Source: Adiantum capillus-veneris
Taxonomy: Eukaryota; Streptophyta; Polypodiopsida; Polypodiales; Pteridaceae
NCBI GenBank assembly: GCA_014529385.2
Contig: CM043960.1
Location: forward strand, 32,167,396-32,231,395
Reading direction: 5' to 3'
Length of the DNA: 64,000 nucleotides
Shown here one piece after another: positions 21,338 to 32,594 of the stretch. The position numbers and the translations under genes are program-made. Position 1 is the first letter of the stretch. Each line of letters begins with the position of its first letter. The notes beneath the pieces were generated by a model. That model did no database searches, was not told the origin of the DNA, and worked only from the letters and a program-made list of their open reading frames with translations.

Positions 21338-22516
21338 TGTCACGTGACACATCCCAACCCTATGTGTTCGTGGACAAGCTACACCACAGTAGGGTTCCCG
21401 TTAGTTCAGTCAAGTTTAGATTAGCAGTGATCTGACACTTTTGTGAGTCTATTCGTAGACCGTGCATGCCCAGTCACTTAGCATAGATGCATATCCTCCG
21501 GTTGCACACAGTATGATCATCGGAATTCCCATCAGAATCTATTAGCATCAGTTAGGGGAATTTTCCAGTGCATTTAGCCTATTTTCCTATTTATTGGGTT
21601 TTTCACTTATTATTTTTAAGTGGCTTTCCTACAAAAGTAGGTAGGGCAATTTTGCTAAGTTAATATATAAGCAAACCAAAGGTTAGCACTTTCTGGCAGA
21701 AGAGGCAGCAGGAGCTTCCCGCTCAACATGCAACTTCTCAGCAGTACCCCCCCCCCCCCCCCCATCACCCCCCAACGTTTTTGGACCTCCTCCTTCGCGG
21801 GGATTCCCATCAGATCCCATCGCCACCTTCACCCCATTCGTGGCGTCTCCCCCACAGCATTCAGCATCGCCATCACATTGATTTGCATGGTGTTAGCCCT
21901 ACAGTACCATTCAGCCCAGCGTTTTTGTTGCAAAAACGCTGCACTTTCAGCCAGCGTTTTTCTTGCCAAAAACGCCGGCAAGACTCAACCACATCAGCGT
22001 TTTGATTACCAGTCCTCACCGCAGCAGATGCCCTCAGTTTTCAGCTTATGACACAGTAGAAGATAAGCCCAAGTTGGTTGCAGATGATCCCCCATTTTCA
22101 GCCATAAATCAGCAAGAAAAATAGTCCATTTTCAGCCTTGAAACAGTCCAAGAAATTCAGCATCTAGAAGATCTCAGATTTCAGCCCAAGTCGCCGTCGT
22201 CATCGGCATAGTCCCGTTGCATCAGTCCATTGCATTAGCATTGTACACCTTTGTGCAATCAAAGATTAGACCACTCTCGCCGACGAGAGTGGGGCCTTCG
22301 GAGGAGGGTTTTACAACCTCTCGGGTGTCGTATCTCTTCTCTCTCCTTCTCTCAGTCTCATTCACTTGCACGCACAATATCCACTCACTTTGTTCGTGAC
22401 CACAGCACTCTACAAGACGGAAAGTTCTCTCTTTCCCTAAAGAACTAAAAGGAACCTTGAGCAATAAAGATCACTAATCTTGAGAAAATACGACATTCAT
22501 TCAGCTGCACCTTACA
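21338..22516 (+). mobile_element. LTR B, shared between array units 1 and 2
   Basis: 1179 bp, near-identical to LTR A. It is preceded by a polypurine tract and followed by a PBS, so it serves as 3' LTR of unit 1 and 5' LTR of unit 2, with no TSD at either border. C17 tract, TATA at 21664. Confidence 0.95.
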
Positions 22517-22517
22517 T

Positions 22518-22529
22518 TGGTATCAGAGC
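22518..22529 (+). other. PBS of array unit 2
   Basis: TGGTATCAGAGC after LTR B. Confidence 0.9.
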
Positions 22530-23119
22530 TTTGGAAGTGTTTTGCATTACTCAAGGAGAGAACCACAAGAACCACAAGAATTTTTTTGCTTGTTGCGATC
22601 GCATGAACCCAAGTTTTCTTGGGCGTGACAATTCCTAAAGTGGGTTTGGTTGAAGAGTGACAGGAATCCCAAGAAAGAAGGGCTTGTCCAGCCTCCCCTT
22701 GTGTCTCTTTTCACTCATTGAGAGCGGACCGTGCACTTAGCGGTCGGCCAATCGACGTGAGGTGGGAAAAAGCAACCTTGGTGTGAGCGCAAGGCCGCCA
22801 AGGGGTGCGCCCGCAGAAAAGGGTAGAACTTGGGTGAAGAGAAGATCCTTCTCCAACGCGATTTGCAAGCGAAAGAAAACCTCAAGAACCCCAAGAACCG
22901 AAGACCCTCAAGACTCACGAACCTCAAGAACCCTAGATTCTCACGAATCAAGGACCTCAAGAACCTCAAGACCCTCAAGAACCCAAGTTCCTCGCTAACT
23001 TCAGAACCCAAGATTATAGTGCATGGTCGTCACCCGAAGTGGAATGGATACTTCGCATACAAGTGATGAGCCTGAGAGAGGTGGCGAAGATTTTTCCCCA
23101 CGACTTTTTCGACCCTCCC
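22530..23119 (+). other. leader and gag start of array unit 2, cut by element F
   Basis: Matches unit 1 leader (one visible difference: 'ggtgcgcccgc' instead of 'ggtgcacccgc'). The gag ATG is at 23066. The sequence is broken in 'cgaccctccc' at 23119 and resumes at 31824. Confidence 0.85.
23115..23119. repeat. target-site duplication of element F (left copy, CTCCC)
   Basis: CTCCC at 23115-23119 is repeated at 31819-31823. The uninterrupted site in units 1 and 3 reads cgaccctcccccttcgtc. Confidence 0.9.
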
Positions 23120-24596
23120 TGTCACCAGCGTGTGACTACTATCTATCCTTTTTGTTGATTTCTTTCTTATTATCTATTTACTTTCACTTTTTGGAAACAC
23201 CCCTCGGGAAATCTAACTGCCCTGTATTGCATAGCTAGTGTGGAACTGTCCAGAGGGAGTCCAGGCCTGAGGGCAAGAGAGCACTAAGGTTGGACAAGGA
23301 CTATGGTTAGCCAAGTGGGGTCATTGACTAGCCAAAGTGGAATCCTTTGCTACAGAGGCTACATTTCAGTTCTGGATGTGGCCGCAGTGTACAAAGAGGG
23401 TCGGATGACCTAGAAAGATACAATGGCAGCATCTCCTAAAATTTAGGGAACTGCTATTTTGGGACCTGAAAATGTCTTCGCGTCATTACGTGCAGTTTGA
23501 CATGGGGATCATTTTGTTACTCTGTGGCCAAGTCAACAGAGGCTGCAGGTGAGATATTTTTAGACCCGAGGGTCTAAAGCGGGAAAATGCACAAATGAGT
23601 GACACTTGGCACTTTGATGCCAGTTTACTACTTATAGAGAAGGCAAAAACGTGATTTATAGTTGGGAGGCTCATTTTGCAAGTCTCTGTCACAGGTTAAG
23701 AGCTATGGAGTGCTTGCTTTCCCTCTTATGCACAGTGCGGTGCCAGGAGTGATGCCCTGCACGCTACGCACTGCCCTCTCTCTCCCCTTTGGCAGTATGT
23801 TATGCCCCTCTAGTGGGCTCTTCATTTGACCAATGTACAGTTGTGTGGGTTCATGCGCGATTGCCGAGGCAAGAGCCTCTTGCACAGGTACTGGATTAGC
23901 TAGCGGCTAATCCCCCCGCAGGTACAGGTGAATTCGGAGAGGTTTCACGCCAGAAATCTCGTCCGATTCAAAGGGCAAGTAGCCCTACAGGTGCGGGAGC
24001 TCGAGGACTTGCTAGGGATGCGACCGGCACGCGAAACGGAGCCCGAAACAGTGAATTACAGCCTGCTGTGTATTTTTGCAGGTTTAGGGTTTTGGCCCTA
24101 AACGGACCCTAATACCCCCAGGAGGTTCGGGGACGCAAGGGGACCGCTGTACAGGCGATCTGGCGCATTTTCAGGGCTGAAAACAGAGAATTCAGCGTGC
24201 TGCAGATTCTCGCCAGGTTTTGCAAAGTGCCCGTATGCGTCGGGAAAGTCATTCAATGCGTGGGAATACTGACCGTGAAAGGTTCTAGTACAGTTATGCT
24301 GCCGAAATCGGGCTGGAACAGTGGAAATTCAGCCGAGTTTGTGCGGGGCAGCTTGTAGGAACCACAGCGTTTATTCCCTCTTTTGAACAATAAAGAAATA
24401 CCGAAAGGGGCGCCTAAGTTAGGGGCCAATCTGGTGTCTGTCCACTCATACAGGTGCAATCTAGCAGCCTGTATCCCTCTCCCCTTTGTTGTGTCTTGAA
24501 AGTACAGGTAAAATAGACGACTAATAATGGGTGAAAGCTAAATCAAGGTTTAAAGTAAAGTCTACCGCCCTTTTTGGATTGAACAGGCCGGTTTCA
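23120..24596 (+). mobile_element. 5' LTR of chromovirus F
   Basis: TGTCACCAGCGTG ... GGCCGGTTTCA, 1477 bp. The 3' LTR has the same length and appears identical over the stretches compared, which implies a very recent insertion. It contains AATAAAGAAATACCGAAAGG at 24389-24408, a candidate polyadenylation region. Confidence 0.95.
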
Positions 24597-24614
24597 TGGT
24601 TCCATCGACGGGAT
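24597..24614 (+). other. primer-binding site of element F, tRNA not assigned
   Basis: TGGTTCCATCGACGGGAT follows the LTR directly. It starts with TGG (complement of tRNA CCA end) but is not the initiator-Met motif used by the other families here. The related LTR L has tggttctgttgccgggac at the same place. Confidence 0.7.
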
Positions 24615-24704
24615 TATATCACTTTTTCCCATAGAAGTGAGCCTTGGTCAGTTTTGGGCTTGAAGACACAGGGGATCATAGACGAGACACAGGGAATTGT
24701 AATT

Positions 24705-27700
24705 ATGGCTGACAGACCAGATGATGTGACTGAAGAGGTTTCCTCTTCACAGGGTCAACAGACACATGAAGTGGGTGAGTCCTCAAGACCACCACAGACT
24801 GATGATGATATATTCAGGACCCAGTTGGCTACTGCTGTGGCTATGTTCACACAAGTAATGCAGAATCCGAGGTTTTTAGCCTTTCTGCAACCTCCTGTTC
24901 CGTCTCAGCAAGTTGGGTCACTGGATCATATTCAAAAGCCTGTTAAGGCTCGAGCACAGGTGATTCATACCGCACAGTCAATGGAAACACCTGTACACTT
25001 GACGGAGAACATGCAGTCTCCACAACCTGTGCCTAAGGTGCAAGAACAGGTGGCTGAGATGCCAGTTTTTCAAGCTGTACCAATTCAGCCCGCCACCTTT
25101 CAGCAGCCTATAGCTGGTTCTAATGGGCAGGGAAGCAACCTACAGGCTATGCAACAGGTCTTCCCACCACCTTCAGTACACCCTGGCTATTTTGGAGGTG
25201 GATCCGTATTTCAGAGCATGGCTGGTCATGCACCTGGAAATCAGTTTTATACGCCAGGAACAGTGTTTGGGGGTGCTCAAACGATGATGCCTAACCCCAT
25301 GTACAGTGTCATGGGTATGCAACCAGGGTTTCAAAGCACTCAGGGACAATTTGGGATGCCACAAGCAAATTTTGGTATGGCTGGAATTACAAATCAGCAG
25401 CCAAATATGGCGTTTCCAAGTCAAGTTAATAGCGGCCAAGGAACACAGATGAACCCTAATAGTGTTCCCATGTTTCAGTCACTTCCATATGACAATTTAA
25501 CGCCGCTGGAGAGGCCAACTCCGTACAAAGAAGGTGGCAAAGGTGTGTCATTCACGACCTTTACAGGGTTTGATGACAGGAAGAAGGCTCTTTCATTCCT
25601 CCAGCAGTTTGACAAGGCCTATGCAGGGGGAAACTTTACAGAGGCTTCAAAGGTCCGCAAGGCAGCCACTTTCTTGACAGGGAATGCGGGACAATGGTGG
25701 ACAACTTTATTGCTTCAAGGGCAAGCTCCGTCCACATGGATTTACTTCAAGCAGATTTTTGCAGCAGCTTGGTTATCTGATGATTTCGAAGCAGATGTCA
25801 TGACAGAATGGCACCAGCTAAATGCTGCCACTTGCAGAAATCTGGATGATTACAATCGGAAGTTTTGGAAAGCTCTACTTCCAGTAACTTCCTATAGGTT
25901 TGTGCCATTGACAGAACAGATTGAAAAATACTGTTGTGGCCTACCCAAAGGATTGAGAAAATACTGCACGAAGACAAAAGTCACTACTTTGACGCAGCTC
26001 ATCGAGGTAGCAAACACTGGCAATGGTTTGCTCAAGGGAGAAGATTGTGAATTTAACACTGGCGTCAAGGCAGGATCAGGCAAGAAAAATTCAGCCAAGA
26101 AGCACGTTCCCAATGAGGCTCCTAAAGGGACTCAGGAGTCGGCCAACGCAGGGAAAGACAAAGCTACGGCTGAATCAGAAAAAGGACCAGCAAAGAAATG
26201 GAAAAGACGTTTTCCTCGCAAGTCAGAAGAGCAAAAGAAGGTCCTGAGGACAGAGAACAAATGCTTTATATGTGAGCAGCCTGGCCACATTGCTTACAAT
26301 TGTCCTACAAAGAAAAGGCCAGCTGATTCTGAAGACAAGGAAGACAAGAAAGGAAAGAAGCCCATGGCTGGTCTAGTGCCAGATATGGTGGGCGACAAGC
26401 CAAATTCAGATGCAAGTGAGCTTTGCAGAGCATGGGGAAAGGTTAGGGATCAAACAGTGCTTATCTTCTTTGATCCAGGTGCCAAAGCCAACTTCATTTC
26501 CCCAGAATTGGCTTCAAAGTTGGGAATCAGACCTGAAGAGATGGGGTATACAGCAGAGGCAGGTTTGGCATGTCCTGGCCATACAGAGGCTGTGACGCCC
26601 ATCATTGGAAAGTTGCGTCTACATATCCAGTCCTATGTAGATGCTGAAGAATTTTACATCATGCCACTGGACGGATGTGATGTGTTGTTAGGTATTCCTT
26701 GGTTGTTTCGTATACAGGGAATCCTGGATGCCTACAACAAAAAGATCACTGTACAGAGTAGGGGAAAGACTCACATTCTGGATGTAAAGCTTAAAGGAGA
26801 GTCTATTCCTACTGTATTAGCTTCTGCTATTACTTCTGTAATGAAAAAGCATCTTTCTGCGTACTTGGTTTTTGCACGTGAAGTGTCAGATTGTGATGAA
26901 TCAAATTTATCTGTGCTAGATAAAGAAAGTTCAATGTTTTTACAACAGTATAGTGACTGCTTTTCCGATTCGTTACCGTCTCAATTACCGCCAGAGAGAC
27001 CCGAGGACCATGCGATAGATTTGGTGCCAGGCTCTAGCCCACCAAACAAGCCTCCCTACAGGGTTAGTGCGGCTCAGCAGAAAGAGATAATGGGCCAAGT
27101 ACAGGAGCTGTTAGAAAAGGGGCTGATTCAGCCCAGTTCATCTCCATTCTGTTCTCCAGTGTTGTTGGTGCAGAAAAAGGATGGCTCATGGCGTATGTGC
27201 ATCGACTACCGTGCACTGAACAAGAATACCATCAAGAATAGGTTCCCTATACCTAGAATTGATGATATTATGGACAAATTAGAAGGAGCAGCTATGTTTA
27301 GCAGGATAGATCTAAAGAGTGGGTATCATCAGATCCGCATTAGATCAGAGGATGTGCACAAGACTGCTTTTAGAACGACGTTTGGCCTTTACGAATTTTT
27401 AGTGATGCCCTTTGGTCTCACAAATGCTCCTGCTACGTTTAATAGGATGATGGACAGAATTTTCCGTCCACACCAGCAGTTTGTTGGTACGTTCTTTGAT
27501 GACATGATAGTCTACTCAAAGAATGAAGAGGAGCATAGGCATCACTTGGCCATTGTGTTCAAAGAGCTACGCAGTCATAGGTTGCTCATCAATGCAAAGA
27601 AAAGTGAGTTTTTTCTGGAAGAGATTCACTTTCTGGGACACATTGTCTCAAAGGATGGTGTCAGAATGGATCCTGCAAAAGTTGAAGCGATCAAGTCATG

Positions 27701-29768
27701 GCCAAATTTGAAGACGGTGCATGATGTCCGAAGCTTTTTGGGACTATGCTCCTATTACAGACGGTTTATCCGAAATTTCGCTGAGATTGCTTCACCTTTA
27801 CATGCTCTTCAAAAGAAGGCAGTCACCTTCAGATGGACACAGAAAGAGATTTCAGCTTTTAATCTCTTAAAGGAAAAGATGACTTCAGATCCAGTCATTG
27901 TGTTGCCGGATCTTAGGAAGTCATTTGTGGTCCAGTGTGATGCCTGCGGTAGTAGCATTGGTGCTGTGCTAATGCAAGATGGCAGGGTAGTAGCCTATGA
28001 GAGCAGAATTTTGCAAGGGCCAGAGATGACCATGCAGGTCTATGAGAAAGAGTTACTGGCTGTGATTCATGCGCTCTTAAGTTGGAAACACTACCTGCTA
28101 GGTGCAGACTTTGTTGTCCAAACGGACCATCAGACCTTGCGATACTTCTTGACACAGACAAAGTTATCTGAGAAGCATATGCGATGGGCAAATATCTTGT
28201 CCATGTTCCATTTTCAGATTGTGCATGTGGAAGGCAAGAAGAACGTTGTGGCTGATGCCTTGTCAAGGAAGCCACAAATTTCAGCTGTGTCGATTCCTTA
28301 TCATCATGAACTTGATGATATGAGAGAACAGTATGCAAATGATGAACATTTTGCAAGGGTCTTCGAGCAACTAATGGATGGACAACGTCATGAACACTAT
28401 CTTCTTAAAGATGGGTTCATGATGATGCATGGCAGATTGTGTGTCACAAAGCCATTGCGACGCAAAGTTATGGAAGAGAGTCATGTCCCACCGTATGCAG
28501 GGCATCGTGGTATCGATGCTACAGTTAAAGCGGTTGAGACATTCTTCTATTGGCCTACATTGAGAAGGGATGTGGATGCCTTTGTGCGAGAATGCCTAAT
28601 ATGCCAAAAGGTCAAGTTTGACAGGCAAAAGGCACCAGGGTTATTGCAACCACTACCTATTCCAGATAAACCATGGGAAAGTATTGCTATGGATTTTATC
28701 TTTGATCTTCCGAGAACGCAGACAGGAAATGATGGTATTTGGACCATTATTTGCAGATTTAGCAAACAGGCTCATTTTATTCCTGTCAGGAAGAAGATAA
28801 AGCCAGATCAGATGGCACGCTTGTTTATGAGCAATATTTTCAAGTATCATGGCATGCCACAGTCGATTATTAGCGACCGTGATCCACGCATGACTAGTTT
28901 GTTCTGGAGAGGCTTGTTTGAGAATATGGGCACCACGCTCAAATTCTCTTCGTCATTTCATCCTCAAACAGATGGGCAGTCAGAAGAGGCAAATTCTACT
29001 GTCCTAGATCTGCTGAAGTGCTATGTGTCAGAGCATAAAGGAAAGTGGGAGCAGTATTTGCCATTGGTGGAGTATGCATACAATAATACAGTGCATTCAT
29101 CAACTGGCAAGGCACCCTTTGAGATAGTTGAAGGTGGCAAGAAAGTTCCTCCCATACTGCATACAAAGGACAAGATATTTGAAGCAGATAAGTATGTTCA
29201 GGACATGGATGAAATGTACAAGAAGGTCAAAGTGGCCTTAGAAAGGACTCAGGCAAAGCAAAAGAAAGCAGCTGATCGTCACCGTCGTGAAGTGGTATAT
29301 TCACTTGGTGATTGGGTGCTTTTACGCTTTGAAAAGGCAAGGTTAAAGAAGATGAAGGGCAAGGAAAGACTCTTTCCAAAGCTCAGCATGCGTTACTATG
29401 GGCCTTTTCAAGTATGCGACATAATCAGTGATGTTGCATATAGGCTGAAATTGCCTGACAGTTGGAAGATTCACAATGCGTTTCATGTGAGTCTTCTCAG
29501 ACCCTATGTGGGTGATGTGCCAGAAGATATGCCAGCTGAAGATCAGCCGGAAGTCGAGGAACTTGACGAGATCTTGCTCCCTGAACAGATTTTGGCACAC
29601 AAAGAAAGGAAAGTGAAAGGCAAGGTTGCTAGGCGTTACTTGGTAAAGTTTAAAAACTATCCACCAATGGATGCTAAGTGGATGGAAGAAGGTGAACTTG
29701 CAGAGTCACCAACTGTGTTATCACTCTACCTGGAAGCCTTCGATTTGCAACCTACCTTGACCCCTTGA
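24705..29768 (+). CDS. gag-pol polyprotein of chromovirus F (1687 residues)
   Basis: One uninterrupted frame; ATG 24705 (MADRPDDVTEEVSSSQ) is chosen because LTR L's stub starts the same way. Domains: Gln/Pro/Met-rich N-terminus (to about 280); gag core (FTGFDDRKKALSFLQQFDKA, about 285-420); CCHC knuckle CFICEQPGHIAYNC (520-533); retropepsin with D-P-G at 590 and VLLGIPWL; RT with [17 protein letters not shown] and F-F-D-D at 930-933; RNase H (TDHQTLRYF, NVVADALSRK). Integrase has an HHCC zinc region from H1260 (GHRG, CLICQKVKFD) and catalytic D1330, D1391 and E1427, with exact D-35-E spacing. A C-terminal chromodomain (about 1627-1680: [29 protein letters not shown]) follows. All key residues are present, so it may be autonomous. 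The chromodomain class normally directs integration to marked chromatin. Confidence 0.95.
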   Translation: MADRPDDVTEEVSSSQGQQTHEVGESSRPPQTDDDIFRTQLATAVAMFTQVMQNPRFLAFLQPPVPSQQVGSLDHIQKPVKARAQVIHTAQSMETPVHLTENMQSPQPVPKVQEQVAEMPVFQAVPIQPATFQQPIAGSNGQGSNLQAMQQVFPPPSVHPGYFGGGSVFQSMAGHAPGNQFYTPGTVFGGAQTMMPNPMYSVMGMQPGFQSTQGQFGMPQANFGMAGITNQQPNMAFPSQVNSGQGTQMNPNSVPMFQSLPYDNLTPLERPTPYKEGGKGVSFTTFTGFDDRKKALSFLQQFDKAYAGGNFTEASKVRKAATFLTGNAGQWWTTLLLQGQAPSTWIYFKQIFAAAWLSDDFEADVMTEWHQLNAATCRNLDDYNRKFWKALLPVTSYRFVPLTEQIEKYCCGLPKGLRKYCTKTKVTTLTQLIEVANTGNGLLKGEDCEFNTGVKAGSGKKNSAKKHVPNEAPKGTQESANAGKDKATAESEKGPAKKWKRRFPRKSEEQKKVLRTENKCFICEQPGHIAYNCPTKKRPADSEDKEDKKGKKPMAGLVPDMVGDKPNSDASELCRAWGKVRDQTVLIFFDPGAKANFISPELASKLGIRPEEMGYTAEAGLACPGHTEAVTPIIGKLRLHIQSYVDAEEFYIMPLDGCDVLLGIPWLFRIQGILDAYNKKITVQSRGKTHILDVKLKGESIPTVLASAITSVMKKHLSAYLVFAREVSDCDESNLSVLDKESSMFLQQYSDCFSDSLPSQLPPERPEDHAIDLVPGSSPPNKPPYRVSAAQQKEIMGQVQELLEKGLIQPSSSPFCSPVLLVQKKDGSWRMCIDYRALNKNTIKNRFPIPRIDDIMDKLEGAAMFSRIDLKSGYHQIRIRSEDVHKTAFRTTFGLYEFLVMPFGLTNAPATFNRMMDRIFRPHQQFVGTFFDDMIVYSKNEEEHRHHLAIVFKELRSHRLLINAKKSEFFLEEIHFLGHIVSKDGVRMDPAKVEAIKSWPNLKTVHDVRSFLGLCSYYRRFIRNFAEIASPLHALQKKAVTFRWTQKEISAFNLLKEKMTSDPVIVLPDLRKSFVVQCDACGSSIGAVLMQDGRVVAYESRILQGPEMTMQVYEKELLAVIHALLSWKHYLLGADFVVQTDHQTLRYFLTQTKLSEKHMRWANILSMFHFQIVHVEGKKNVVADALSRKPQISAVSIPYHHELDDMREQYANDEHFARVFEQLMDGQRHEHYLLKDGFMMMHGRLCVTKPLRRKVMEESHVPPYAGHRGIDATVKAVETFFYWPTLRRDVDAFVRECLICQKVKFDRQKAPGLLQPLPIPDKPWESIAMDFIFDLPRTQTGNDGIWTIICRFSKQAHFIPVRKKIKPDQMARLFMSNIFKYHGMPQSIISDRDPRMTSLFWRGLFENMGTTLKFSSSFHPQTDGQSEEANSTVLDLLKCYVSEHKGKWEQYLPLVEYAYNNTVHSSTGKAPFEIVEGGKKVPPILHTKDKIFEADKYVQDMDEMYKKVKVALERTQAKQKKAADRHRREVVYSLGDWVLLRFEKARLKKMKGKERLFPKLSMRYYGPFQVCDIISDVAYRLKLPDSWKIHNAFHVSLLRPYVGDVPEDMPAEDQPEVEELDEILLPEQILAHKERKVKGKVARRYLVKFKNYPPMDAKWMEEGELAESPTVLSLYLEAFDLQPTLTP

Positions 29769-30329
29769 GTTTCAAAGCTAAATGGATTGTCAGTGTGACA
29801 ATGGCTTTTGAAACAAATGATGTACATGGTATTTAAAGTGAGCTCAAATCAAATACCTGTTACATGAATGTTAGAGCTGTACAGATTGTCAGTTTGGCAA
29901 TTGCTCTTATGGAATGTCCAAAAGTTTGGTTAGTGCTATAGAAGTGAGTATTTCTTGTCAGTCTGTCAAGGATACAGTGATTGCTTCTATTAAAGAGTAC
30001 ATGTGTAACTGCATTCTTAAACTGTCGGTTTGGGTATGCTCGAAAGTGTTACGGGATCCAACGTGTACTATAAGACAGTGGCAAAATGTGCAGCTACCAT
30101 TTTGTCATTGGAAAGTTAGTGACTCAAAGCAATGGCAGAGTGTGAAGCTACCACTATGTCATTGGGACAGGGTTCACACGCAGGCAATACATGAGTCGAC
30201 GAGGTGTTGAATACACCAGGGTTGACAATGAGCATGTATGTGTCGTACATGTGTCGACAGGTGTTGAATACATCAATGTTGACTAGGAGCTTGTACGACA
30301 TAGATGCAAACGAGGACGTTTGAGATTTC
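29769..30329 (+). repeat. 3' spacer of element F with hairpins and direct repeats
   Basis: No ORF. Three similar palindromic 17-mers occur: 29786-29802 (ATTGTCA-GTG-TGACAAT, perfect stem), 29885-29901 and 29954-29970 (degenerate). Two pairs of direct repeats follow: 'gtgcagctaccattttgtcattgg' (about 30089) with 'gtgaagctaccactatgtcattgg' (about 30140), and 'ggtgttgaatacaccagggttga' (about 30202) with 'ggtgttgaatacatcaatgttga' (about 30261). Confidence 0.7.
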
Positions 30330-30341
30330 AAGAGGGGGGTA
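30330..30341 (+). other. polypurine tract of element F
   Basis: AAGAGGGGGGTA immediately before the 3' LTR. Confidence 0.85.
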
Positions 30342-31818
30342 TGTCACCAGCGTGTGACTACTATCTATCCTTTTTGTTGATTTCTTTCTTATTATCTATT
30401 TACTTTCACTTTTTGGAAACACCCCTCGGGAAATCTAACTGCCCTGTATTGCATAGCTAGTGTGGAACTGTCCAGAGGGAGTCCAGGCCTGAGGGCAAGA
30501 GAGCACTAAGGTTGGACAAGGACTATGGTTAGCCAAGTGGGGTCATTGACTAGCCAAAGTGGAATCCTTTGCTACAGAGGCTACATTTCAGTTCTGGATG
30601 TGGCCGCAGTGTACAAAGAGGGTCGGATGACCTAGAAAGATACAATGGCAGCATCTCCTAAAATTTAGGGAACTGCTATTTTGGGACCTGAAAATGTCTT
30701 CGCGTCATTACGTGCAGTTTGACATGGGGATCATTTTGTTACTCTGTGGCCAAGTCAACAGAGGCTGCAGGTGAGATATTTTTAGACCCGAGGGTCTAAA
30801 GCGGGAAAATGCACAAATGAGTGACACTTGGCACTTTGATGCCAGTTTACTACTTATAGAGAAGGCAAAAACGTGATTTATAGTTGGGAGGCTCATTTTG
30901 CAAGTCTCTGTCACAGGTTAAGAGCTATGGAGTGCTTGCTTTCCCTCTTATGCACAGTGCGGTGCCAGGAGTGATGCCCTGCACGCTACGCACTGCCCTC
31001 TCTCTCCCCTTTGGCAGTATGTTATGCCCCTCTAGTGGGCTCTTCATTTGACCAATGTACAGTTGTGTGGGTTCATGCGCGATTGCCGAGGCAAGAGCCT
31101 CTTGCACAGGTACTGGATTAGCTAGCGGCTAATCCCCCCGCAGGTACAGGTGAATTCGGAGAGGTTTCACGCCAGAAATCTCGTCCGATTCAAAGGGCAA
31201 GTAGCCCTACAGGTGCGGGAGCTCGAGGACTTGCTAGGGATGCGACCGGCACGCGAAACGGAGCCCGAAACAGTGAATTACAGCCTGCTGTGTATTTTTG
31301 CAGGTTTAGGGTTTTGGCCCTAAACGGACCCTAATACCCCCAGGAGGTTCGGGGACGCAAGGGGACCGCTGTACAGGCGATCTGGCGCATTTTCAGGGCT
31401 GAAAACAGAGAATTCAGCGTGCTGCAGATTCTCGCCAGGTTTTGCAAAGTGCCCGTATGCGTCGGGAAAGTCATTCAATGCGTGGGAATACTGACCGTGA
31501 AAGGTTCTAGTACAGTTATGCTGCCGAAATCGGGCTGGAACAGTGGAAATTCAGCCGAGTTTGTGCGGGGCAGCTTGTAGGAACCACAGCGTTTATTCCC
31601 TCTTTTGAACAATAAAGAAATACCGAAAGGGGCGCCTAAGTTAGGGGCCAATCTGGTGTCTGTCCACTCATACAGGTGCAATCTAGCAGCCTGTATCCCT
31701 CTCCCCTTTGTTGTGTCTTGAAAGTACAGGTAAAATAGACGACTAATAATGGGTGAAAGCTAAATCAAGGTTTAAAGTAAAGTCTACCGCCCTTTTTGGA
31801 TTGAACAGGCCGGTTTCA
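30342..31818 (+). mobile_element. 3' LTR of chromovirus F
   Basis: 1477 bp, apparently identical to the 5' LTR, ending ...GGCCGGTTTCA followed by TSD CTCCC (31819-31823). Confidence 0.95.
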
Positions 31819-31823
31819 CTCCC

Positions 31824-32594
31824 CCTTCGTCATCTACGCCACGAGTTGCACTCACTCCTATGGAGATGGTGGTCAAGTCGATGTTGGACATGATGGCACA
31901 ACAACAAGAAACGAATGGAGTTGCATTGGCACAACTCGCAAGCAAAGCAGAAGCACAAGAAGCCAAGGACCGCGAGCGCGATGAAAGAAACGCCACTCTT
32001 GCTGCAAAACAAGAAGAAAATCGACTTACTCAGGAGCGTGAGCGCATTGCTCTTGCCGCAAAACAAGAAGAAAATCGACTTGCTTTCGAACGCGAGCGCT
32101 ATGAACGAGAGGCTCAAAGGGAGATTCGTCATCAAGAGTTTATTTTCCAGATCCTAGCCTCGAAGACTGAACCACCCAAAGATCGTGGGAGTTCGTCAAG
32201 TGGCGCAAGCCACAACGCGGATTCCAACCATCCAGTTACAGAAAAGTTGACTTTCAGTAAGTATGACGGTAAGATGGATGCTACAGTTATTCATTCTTGG
32301 TTGCATCAATTTAATGCTTATTTTGCGACAACTAAGAAGACAGGAAATAGCAAAGTATTGACGGCAGCTATGTACCTTGCCGGTGATGCAATCAATTCGT
32401 ACCACGCATGGCAAGAGGCACAGCTAGCCGTGCACGTAGAGGCACCCGACGATCTCACGCCCCTCTCTTTTAGTTGGGTTGATTTCCCAAGACAAGCTCA
32501 AGGCGCGGTTTATGCCACCTCAGTACCTCGCACGGTTGAAGGACGATTGGCGCGCTCTCAAGCAAAATGGTATGCCGGTCATGTCTTTTTCTAA
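31824..32594 (+). pseudogene. gag N-terminal part of array unit 2, interrupted by element F
   Basis: Resumes the gag of unit 2 after F (in-frame ATG 31860, MEMVVKSMLDMM). It carries the extra 18-residue repeat TQERERIALAAKQEENRL absent from unit 1, then the same gag domain and the same frame break near 32480. Its first 18 codons lie upstream of F at 23066-23119. Confidence 0.85.
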
